From NCBI GenBank assembly GCA_955652545.1, contig CATPCA010000381.1, forward strand, positions 1 through 5,583: a stretch of 5,583 bases of DNA, in the 5' to 3' direction. The number at the start of each line of letters is the position of its first letter. The first letter of the stretch is position 1. This DNA is from Candidatus Dormiibacterota bacterium (lineage in GTDB: Bacteria; Chloroflexota; Dormibacteria; UBA8260). Both the position numbers and the translations under genes were made by a program. The notes under the pieces were generated by a model. That model saw only the letters and a program-made list of their open reading frames with translations, was not told the DNA's origin and ran no database searches. Positions 1-4,830 of the stretch are shown here, piece by piece.

Positions 1-1023
1 ATCGACGCCATCCAGCGCGCCGGCTCGCACCTGCTCAGCCTCGTCAACGACGTCCTCGACATCGCTCGCATCGAGTCCGGCCGCGAGAGCCTGTCGCTCC
101 AGCCTGTCGATGTCCACGCGGCGCTCCAGGAGTGTGTGGGACTGGTGGCCCCGGCGGCCGAGGAGCGCGGCATCGAGCTCTCGGTCCGCGCCGAGGTGGG
201 CGACGGCGTGTTCGTGAGCGCCGACCGGCAGCGACTCAACCAGGTGCTGCTCAACCTCCTCAGCAACGCGATCAAGTACGGGGACGCGGACGGCCATGTC
301 TCTGTCGGCGCCGGCGCCACTGACCAGGACGTGATGATCGAGGTGACCGACGACGGGCCCGGCCTGACCGAAGCAGAGCAGCGGTTGCTGTTCCAGCCGT
401 TCGAGCGCCTCGGCGCGGAACGCAGCCACGTCCAGGGGACCGGCCTGGGGCTGGCCCTCTGCCGCCAGCTCATCACGGCGATGGGCGGCACCATCGCGCT
501 GCACAGCGTCAAGGGCGAGGGTGCAACGTTCTCCGTCCGGCTGCAGCGCGCGACCAGCACGGACGCGGCTGCCCTGGTCCGGGCATCAGCGCCGGCGGTG
601 TTGCGGCACGTCGCGGCGGAGTGCACCGTCCTCTACGTCGAGGACAACCTTGCCACCGTCGCGCTGGTCGAATCGATCTTCGCGCTGCGGCCCAACGTGC
701 GGCTGCTCACCGCGATGCAGGGTGGCATGGCCGTCGAGCTGGCACACGAGCACCACCTGGACCTGGTCATCCTCGACCTCCACCTGCCTGACATCAACGG
801 CGAAGAGGTGATCAAGCTCCTTCGCCACGATCCGCGCACCGCCGAGGTCCCGGTCGTCATCTACAGCGCCGACGCCACCGAACGGCAGGTGGACCGGCTC
901 CTCGCTGCCGGGGCCGAGGCGTACCTGACCAAGCCGGCGCGGGTGGCCGAGTTCCTCGGCCTGCTCGACCGCATCCTCGGGCGGTCTGCGCAAGCCGCCG
1001 AGGAGGCGCGCCTCCAGCGCTGA
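1..1023 (+). CDS. Hybrid sensor histidine kinase with C-terminal receiver domain (5' end outside window)
   Basis: The frame is open from the first base and gives 340 residues before TGA at 1021-1023. Residues 1-30 are the second helix of a HisKA dimerisation domain (HLLSLVNDVLDIARIESG); the phospho-accepting His is upstream of the window. An ATPase domain follows: N box from residue 80 (NQVLLNLLSNAIKYG), G1 (DDGPGL), F box (LFQPFERL), G2 near 146-151 (GTGLGL) and G3 (GEGATF). After a short Ala-rich linker, a receiver domain spans about 210-330 with acidic pair E214/D215, phospho-acceptor D259, switch S289 and K311 in TKP, so it looks active. Such hybrid kinases pass phosphate from the kinase His to their own receiver Asp, often on towards a phosphotransfer partner; none is visible here. 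The sensed signal is unknown because the sensor part is missing. A GTG at 136 is an internal Val, not a start. The gene converges on the ferredoxin gene with a 15-base gap. Confidence 0.93.
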   Translation: MDAIQRAGSHLLSLVNDVLDIARIESGRESLSLQPVDVHAALQECVGLVAPAAEERGIELSVRAEVGDGVFVSADRQRLNQVLLNLLSNAIKYGDADGHVSVGAGATDQDVMIEVTDDGPGLTEAEQRLLFQPFERLGAERSHVQGTGLGLALCRQLITAMGGTIALHSVKGEGATFSVRLQRATSTDAAALVRASAPAVLRHVAAECTVLYVEDNLATVALVESIFALRPNVRLLTAMQGGMAVELAHEHHLDLVILDLHLPDINGEEVIKLLRHDPRTAEVPVVIYSADATERQVDRLLAAGAEAYLTKPARVAEFLGLLDRILGRSAQAAEEARLQR

Positions 1024-1044
1024 CAGAGAGCGAAGAGATCAGCG
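1018..1044. terminator. Weak inverted repeat spanning both convergent stop codons
   Basis: CGCTGA at 1018-1023 and its exact reverse complement TCAGCG at 1039-1044 flank a 15-base loop. The two arms contain the TGA stops of the kinase (plus strand) and the ferredoxin (minus strand). The stem is only six pairs and no T-tract follows on either strand, so a role as a bidirectional terminator is a guess; the symmetry may simply reflect two similar gene ends. Confidence 0.2.
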
Positions 1045-1254
1045 GCTCGGCTCGTCCCTGGCCGCCAGCCGCAGCGCTGCCATCGGGCAGGCCGCGACGG
1101 CTTTGTGGGCGAGCTCGAGGAGCTCACCGCTCATCGGCTTGCTGTCGATGATGGGATAGCCCCAGTCGTCGAGGGTGATCCGCTCCGGAAGCAGCTCCGC
1201 ACACATCCCGTAGGCGTCACACAGGATCGGGTTGACGCGGACCTGGCTGCTCAT
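1039..1254 (-). CDS. Small ferredoxin, three-cysteine [3Fe-4S] type
   Basis: A 71-residue protein with cysteines only at 12, 18 and 56 in the pattern CDAYGMC ... CP. This is the C-x5-C ... C-P arrangement of the short ferredoxins of actinobacteria that often serve P450s. The usual fourth ligand position, midway between the first two Cys, is Tyr15, so a [3Fe-4S] cluster is more likely than [4Fe-4S]. The middle (ITLDDWGYPII) and the end (AVAACPMAALRL) match the family. It should be a cytosolic one-electron carrier. The ATG at 1254 overlaps the upstream NuoF-like stop as ATGA (1251-1254), with no clear ribosome binding site, suggesting translational coupling. It is the last gene of the operon, and no P450 is nearby, so its natural partner is probably the NuoF-like protein or the heme membrane protein. 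Confidence 0.9.
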   Translation of the reverse strand: MSSQVRVNPILCDAYGMCAELLPERITLDDWGYPIIDSKPMSGELLELAHKAVAACPMAALRLAARDEPSR

Positions 1255-2504
1255 CGGGTGCGAATCGTCCAGTCGGGGGCGGGCAACAGCGTCGTCGGGT
1301 CGCGATCGCAGCGTCCACGGCGGAGGTGGGTGTTGACGTCGGCGGCGAACACGCGAAGCCCGCTGCTGAGCAGCACCAGGGCGCCGTCAGGATGATGGCA
1401 GGCGCCGCGACCCGCGATCTGCGCGATCCAGCGTTGCAGTCGCTCGACGTCGCGTGGCTTCGCCTTTCCGGTGGCGAGCTCGTTGGTCGTGCCCGCCAGC
1501 GACGCGAGGCCATGCTCGCAGGGGCCGCACTGGCGCGCACTCTCGCGAGCCAGGAAGCCGACCAGCGCGGCCGTTTGCGCGACGCCGCACCGGCCGTGGG
1601 GGAAGATCGCCAGCGCGGCACTCCCAAGCGGCACATCCACGCCGAGCCGCAGGTCCCAGGCGTCCTCGGCGGTCACCCAGCGGCCGAAGTACCCGCCCAC
1701 CAGAACAGCGGCCACCGACGTGGTGGCACCGCCACCGGCACTCACGGCCTGGGCGATCGTCGAGCCTCCCGCCAGCTCGTACACACCGGGGGAATGGATG
1801 GCGGCCGCCATGGTGACCAGGACGGTCCCGGCCGCCCCCGCGGCGCCGGCACGGCGATACGCGTCGGCGCCATGGCGCGCGATCACGGCGGCGTGGGCGA
1901 GCGTCTCGACGTTCTGGACCACCGTCGGGCGTCCGTCCACGCCGCGATCGAACGGACGCGGCGGCACCATCGTGGGCCTGGCAGCACCGCCGTTGAGATG
2001 GGCGATGGCGGCGGTCTCCTCGCCCGCGACGTACCGGTGGGGCGCGCGGACCACGGTCACCGGTATGGACAGGTCGGAGGCCCGGCGCTCGGCGATCGCC
2101 GCCGTCATCGCCTGCACGGCATCTTCGTGGGCGCGCGAGACGTACAGCACGGCCCGCGCCGCGGCCACAGCCTCCGCAGCAAGGAGCACTCCGTCGAGGA
2201 CGAGGTGTGGTCGGGCGGTCATCAGCGCCCGGTCCTTGTCGCTGAGCGGTTCGGTCTCCGCACCATTGGCGACCACGACGGCGTTGCCGCGGGACCGTTC
2301 GCGCACGGCCGCCCACTTTCGAGCGGTGGGAAACGAGGCGCCGCCGCGGCCACGCAGCTCCGCGGCGTCGACGATTGCGATCAGGTCACCGCCACCGAAC
2401 TTCGGCCGCGGGCCCAGCCGCACCTCGTGCTCGGCCAGCGATTCCGGTCCCGCAGCGATCGACGGGCCGTCGAAGAGCCGGATGCCGGCGGCGCCGGCGA
2501 TCAC
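1251..2504 (-). CDS. NuoF/RnfC-like NADH dehydrogenase flavin and Fe-S subunit
   Basis: A 417-residue protein related to the 51 kDa (NuoF) subunit of complex I. The FMN-binding loop is at 52-64 (GRGGASFPTARKW), followed by NGAETEP at 80-86 and KDR at 90-92, the equivalent of NuoF NADE-EP...KDR. AGEETAAI at 160-167 corresponds to NuoF CGEETAL, and GRPTVVQNVETLAH at 191-204 is a strong family signature. A soluble ligand-binding beta-grasp (SLBB) region lies around 225-275. The C-terminal Fe-S region holds C326 and C329 (RQCGPCEHG) and C369, but the first Cys of the canonical CxxCxxC is Ala323. No NuoE or NuoG homologue is in the window. The likely role is oxidising NAD(P)H through FMN and passing electrons to the ferredoxin and/or the heme membrane protein. 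The GTG start at 2504 overlaps the preceding stop as GTGA. NADH use is inferred from the family. Confidence 0.88.
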   Translation of the reverse strand: MIAGAAGIRLFDGPSIAAGPESLAEHEVRLGPRPKFGGGDLIAIVDAAELRGRGGASFPTARKWAAVRERSRGNAVVVANGAETEPLSDKDRALMTARPHLVLDGVLLAAEAVAAARAVLYVSRAHEDAVQAMTAAIAERRASDLSIPVTVVRAPHRYVAGEETAAIAHLNGGAARPTMVPPRPFDRGVDGRPTVVQNVETLAHAAVIARHGADAYRRAGAAGAAGTVLVTMAAAIHSPGVYELAGGSTIAQAVSAGGGATTSVAAVLVGGYFGRWVTAEDAWDLRLGVDVPLGSAALAIFPHGRCGVAQTAALVGFLARESARQCGPCEHGLASLAGTTNELATGKAKPRDVERLQRWIAQIAGRGACHHPDGALVLLSSGLRVFAADVNTHLRRGRCDRDPTTLLPAPDWTIRTR

Positions 2505-3526
2505 TGTGCGAGCGCCTGGGTGACGAGCTGGCCGGCGACCGTGCCGTCAGCCTGCCGGGTCAGGCTGATGTCGACGGCCGTCTTGCCGCAGGAGGCCTGG
2601 ACGTCCTGCGCCACCGCGGCGGTCACGTTGCACACAGTGGCGCCCCCCTCGGTGATGCTGAGCTTCCCGTTGGCCGCCTGCGCCGCCACCGAGATGGTGA
2701 TGTGCAGGTTGGCGTCACGGGCGTCGGAGAGCTGCACGGTGGTGTCGTTGGCGCCCTGGACCACTGACCCGCTCACGGGGTCGTGCAGCCCGGGCGGCAG
2801 TGCGACGCTCGGCGCGGGGGTGCCGCCCGACGGGTTGTCGGTGGCCGTGATCGCAAGCAAACGGTCCGGCGTGCCCGCGGCCTTCGCCCAACCACTGTGC
2901 AGCGGCCCCGCGACGGCGAAGCCGAGCAACGCCATCGTGGCGGCGGCGGTGAGCGCCAACCCGAACAGGCGCACGGGCATCCGCACGGCTGCCGCCGCCC
3001 CGAACAGCCGCCAGGCGATCGCCATCAGCACCACGCCGACGCAGGCGAGGCTGACGATGATCGCCCACCAGGAGCGGACGTCGCTGCCGGTGCCCAGCGT
3101 GTGCAGCAGTGCCAGCGGCCAGCACGCGTAGGCCGCCCAGTGGACGACGCGCCACACCGTGAAGCTGATGCGCTGACGGAGCAGGCTGGTGACCGTGAGG
3201 GCAACCAGCAACTCGATGGATACGACGCCGAGCCCGAGCCACAACGGCCGGTACGAACCGGTGAAGGGGACCACGCTGTTGAGGACGCTGATCCCCGCGA
3301 AGGGGTCGATGGTGGAGGCGAGGATGTGGATGGCCAGGAAGACGAGCACCATCAGCGAGACGTTGCGGTGCACTGCCTGGCTCATGAAGCGCGGCCAGTC
3401 CCGGTTCGCCCAGCGCATCGACGTGACGATGCCGAGCACCATGATCGCGGTGAGCATGAGCAGGCTCACGTAACCGGTGCTGCGAGCCGCGTACCAGAGA
3501 GGAGTGGGCCCGGCGGCCGCGATCAA
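2501..3526 (-). CDS. Ferric-reductase-like heme membrane protein with extracytoplasmic C-terminal domain
   Basis: The TTG at 3526 gives 341 residues: it overlaps the apbE stop as TTGA, GGAG lies 8 bases upstream, and the first helix begins just after it (PTPLWYAARSTGYVSLL). Six hydrophobic helices lie near 17-36, 56-73, 95-115, 125-145, 153-172 and 186-206. His53/His67 in helix 2 and His129/His142 in helix 4 reproduce the spacing of the heme ligands of NADPH oxidase and ferric reductases, so two stacked b hemes are expected. Basic residues cluster in loops 1, 3 and 5, placing both termini outside. Residues 207-341 form a polar, probably beta-rich domain with only two Cys (299, 313) that could form a disulfide. 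The FAD/NADPH dehydrogenase domain of true ferric reductases is absent, so electrons must come from another protein, most simply the NuoF-like protein or ferredoxin encoded next. The final acceptor is unknown. A longer frame to 3682 exists but runs deep into apbE and is Arg/His-rich. Confidence 0.85.
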   Translation of the reverse strand: MIAAAGPTPLWYAARSTGYVSLLMLTAIMVLGIVTSMRWANRDWPRFMSQAVHRNVSLMVLVFLAIHILASTIDPFAGISVLNSVVPFTGSYRPLWLGLGVVSIELLVALTVTSLLRQRISFTVWRVVHWAAYACWPLALLHTLGTGSDVRSWWAIIVSLACVGVVLMAIAWRLFGAAAAVRMPVRLFGLALTAAATMALLGFAVAGPLHSGWAKAAGTPDRLLAITATDNPSGGTPAPSVALPPGLHDPVSGSVVQGANDTTVQLSDARDANLHITISVAAQAANGKLSITEGGATVCNVTAAVAQDVQASCGKTAVDISLTRQADGTVAGQLVTQALAQ

Positions 3527-4446
3527 GCGGCCATCTCCGCGGCCTGCGGCCAGTGATTGAGGTGGATGACGATGCCGTCGAGGGCAACGAGCCGTGCGGG
3601 TAGGCCGGTCGATTCCAGCCAGTCGGCGGCCCGCGCGCCGCGCACCATGGCGGCCGTGCTCGCCGTGTTGGCATCCACGCACGTCGCAGCCGCGACGCTG
3701 ACGGTTCGATAGGGGGAGGCCGCCGGTGCCCCGGTGCGCGCATCGACGATGTGGTGCAGCTCAGCGCCACCGCGCCGCCAGTGCCGAACGGTGGAGCTCG
3801 ACGTGGCCAGGCCGCCGCCGCTCAGCGTGATGCGCTGGCCCGGGGATTCGGCGGGGGCGGCGTGGTCGTCGGCGACGCGCACCGGCCAGCCTCCGCCCGG
3901 AGGCGTCCCCGCGACGGCGATGTCGCCGCCCAGCCCAACGAGCACACCACACCGGCAGGCTGCGTGCGCTGCCGCCACTGCCCGGTCGGCGCCCAGCGCC
4001 TTGGCGGTGGCGCCGAGGTCGAGCGAGGTCCCCAGCGGCAGCCTGAGCAGCGCGGGGTCGTCGCCGATGCTCACCGATGCCCACCCCGGCGCCGGCTGGG
4101 GCAGCCCGGGCAGTGGAGGACCATCGGGCCCGATGGCGGTGAAGTCGGCGTCGTAGCCGATGGCGGCCATGCAGCTGCCAACGGTCGGGTCGACGTCGCC
4201 ATCGGTCAGGCGCGCCGCTCGCAGGGCAACGCGGATCGCCTGTGCGAGCAGCGGGCTGACGAGCACCGGCAGCCCGGCGGCGGCGTTGAGCCGGCTCAGG
4301 TCGGAGTCCTCACGGAAGCGGCTGCAGGCGAGGTCGAGCGCTGCGATCTCTGCGGTGACCACCTCGCGGGCGGCGGGCAGTGCCGCCGCGTCGGTCACGG
4401 CAACGACCACCGAGGTTCCGAGGGCGCGCCACCCGGCGCTGATCAC
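3523..4446 (-). CDS. apbE: FAD:protein FMN transferase (ApbE family)
   Basis: A 307-residue protein of usual ApbE length for the catalytic domain. ApbE enzymes split FAD and attach FMN through a phosphoester to a Ser/Thr of a target protein, using Mg2+. Family motifs appear in order: CSRFREDSDLSRLN at 41-54, DPTVGS at 86-91, LDLGATAKALGADRA at 142-156 (family LDLGGIAKGYAVD), VGLGGDIAVAG at 170-180, HHIVDARTG at 231-239, and the metal-site region CVDANTAST at 256-264. The N-terminus (ISAGWRALGTSV) enters the domain directly, with no signal peptide or lipobox, unlike many Gram-negative homologues, so it is probably cytosolic. The GTG at 4446 follows the upstream stop by 3 bases, and no better start is seen. 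Its position beside a heme membrane protein suggests a flavinylated partner in this operon, yet no classical FMN-bind protein is present. Confidence 0.92.
   Translation of the reverse strand: MISAGWRALGTSVVVAVTDAAALPAAREVVTAEIAALDLACSRFREDSDLSRLNAAAGLPVLVSPLLAQAIRVALRAARLTDGDVDPTVGSCMAAIGYDADFTAIGPDGPPLPGLPQPAPGWASVSIGDDPALLRLPLGTSLDLGATAKALGADRAVAAAHAACRCGVLVGLGGDIAVAGTPPGGGWPVRVADDHAAPAESPGQRITLSGGGLATSSSTVRHWRRGGAELHHIVDARTGAPAASPYRTVSVAAATCVDANTASTAAMVRGARAADWLESTGLPARLVALDGIVIHLNHWPQAAEMAA
3535..3538 (-). promoter_or_regulatory. Ribosome binding site that selects the TTG start
   Basis: GGAG on the minus strand lies 8 bases before the TTG at 3526, inside the last codons of apbE. It is the main evidence for choosing this TTG over the longer in-frame ATG at 3682 or the internal ATG at residue 24, which would cut into helix 1. 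Confidence 0.55.
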
Positions 4447-4449
4447 GGC

Positions 4450-4725
4450 CTAGGAGCCGCCAGATGTGATCGGCACGCCCCCGCCACCGCCGAGCCCGGA
4501 GCCGTCGCCGGGGGGCTGGGTGGGTTGCTGCAGGCCGGTGCCCGGGTCCTGGGTGGGGACGGCCTGGGTCGTCTGCGGGGACGAGACCGTGCGACCGCCG
4601 AGCGTTCCTGCCGCAACGGCGGCGCCGCCGAGGGTGAGAACACCCGCCCCCGCCGCGGTGGCCATGGTGATGGCGCGCACGCGCCGCTGGGCCCGGTCGC
4701 GCTCGGCAGGCGTGGTTCGGTTCAT
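4450..4725 (-). CDS. Small single-TM exported protein with Pro/Gly-rich tail ending TSGGS; candidate ApbE substrate
   Basis: A 91-residue protein from the ATG at 4725. A basic N-terminus with paired Arg14-Arg15 precedes one hydrophobic stretch at about 18-42, rich in Ala and Gly. Then comes a tail of about 48 residues rich in Pro, Gln, Thr and Gly, with GLGGGGG at 77-83, ending TSGGS. The basic start points to an outward-facing tail; AVA at 36-38 could be a signal peptidase I site, and the Arg pair is at best a weak Tat-like signal. I recognise no domain. It is the first gene of the operon, 3 bases before apbE. SGGS at the C-terminus differs by one residue from the SGA[ST] core of ApbE targets, which makes it a candidate FMN carrier, but the usual upstream Asp is missing. 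A CTG at 4734 with GGGAGAG upstream could be an alternative start. Confidence 0.72.
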   Translation of the reverse strand: MNRTTPAERDRAQRRVRAITMATAAGAGVLTLGGAAVAAGTLGGRTVSSPQTTQAVPTQDPGTGLQQPTQPPGDGSGLGGGGGVPITSGGS

Positions 4726-4732
4726 CGCGGTC

Positions 4733-4738
4733 AGGGTA
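4733..4738 (-). promoter_or_regulatory. Putative -10 element of a leaderless promoter for the electron-transfer operon
   Basis: TACCCT on the minus strand fits the actinobacterial TANNNT -10 pattern and ends 7 bases before the ATG at 4725, so transcription could start at or next to the A of the start codon. No good -35 hexamer is seen 16-18 bases further upstream. The competing reading is GGGAGAG at 4744-4750 acting as a ribosome binding site, but it is 18 bases from the ATG, which is too far; it would fit only a CTG start at 4734. Confidence 0.4.
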
Positions 4739-4795
4739 GCGCGCTCTCCCTTACCGATTGGTGATCCCCGCGCGTCTGCCCTGCGACGGACGACA

Positions 4796-4805
4796 GACAG
4801 CTGTC
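4796..4805. promoter_or_regulatory. Perfect 10-base palindrome GACAGCTGTC in the divergent promoter region
   Basis: GACAGCTGTC reads the same on both strands and lies in the 105-base gap between the divergently transcribed operon and nuclease gene, 25 bases before the nuclease start. It is well placed for an operator, but it is short and the family of any binding protein cannot be named. Confidence 0.3.
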
Positions 4806-4823
4806 CTGGCGTGTGGTCACCAT
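4801..4823 (+). promoter_or_regulatory. Possible PafBC-type (RecA-NDp-like) promoter for the nuclease gene
   Basis: CTGTCCTGG at 4801-4809, an 8-base spacer, then CACCAT at 4818-4823 parallels the LexA-independent DNA-damage promoter of actinobacteria (TTGTCRGTG-N8-TANNNT). The TGTC core, the spacer length and the A and T of the -10 agree, but four of the nine upstream bases do not. The -10 ends 7 bases before the GTG at 4831, which would give a leaderless transcript and supports that start. Damage control would suit a nuclease, but the match is imperfect. Confidence 0.27.
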
Positions 4824-4830
4824 TGGGCTC

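Larger units (their letters stand above)
4726..4830. other. Divergent intergenic region
   Basis: This 105-base gap separates the operon's first gene (minus) from the nuclease gene (plus). Besides the putative -10 elements and the palindrome, it holds TTACC-GATT-GGTGA at 4751-4764, an imperfect inverted repeat with one mismatch, located near where the minus-strand -35 region should be. No small gene or RNA is evident. Confidence 0.6.

Noticed and set aside
136..138. GTG as a start for a standalone ATPase-receiver protein
   Set aside because: The same frame continues upstream to the window edge with clear HisKA-helix sequence, so this GTG encodes an internal Val.
2627..2647. Gly-Gly-Ala-Thr at residues 294-297 of the heme protein's outer domain as an ApbE target site
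   Set aside because: It resembles the [ST]GAT core, but the Ser/Thr is Gly and no Asp sits three residues before it (Ile291); it also sits in what looks like a beta strand next to Cys299, so support is too thin.
1326..3131. 601-residue plus-strand open frame antisense to the NuoF-like and heme-protein genes
   Set aside because: It is compositionally biased (Arg, Gly, His and Ala-rich), has no recognisable domain and lies opposite two genes with clear family motifs; it is a typical high-GC shadow frame.
3527..3682. Longer N-terminus of the heme membrane protein from an ATG at 3682
   Set aside because: The extra 52 residues are Arg/His-rich, overlap apbE by about 160 bases and match nothing in the family; the TTG at 3526 has GGAG and a 4-base overlap.
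3751..4764. 337-residue plus-strand open frame opposite apbE and the small protein
   Set aside because: It is a low-complexity Gly/Arg/Ala-rich translation with no domain and no ribosome binding site, and it lies opposite a gene with all ApbE motifs.
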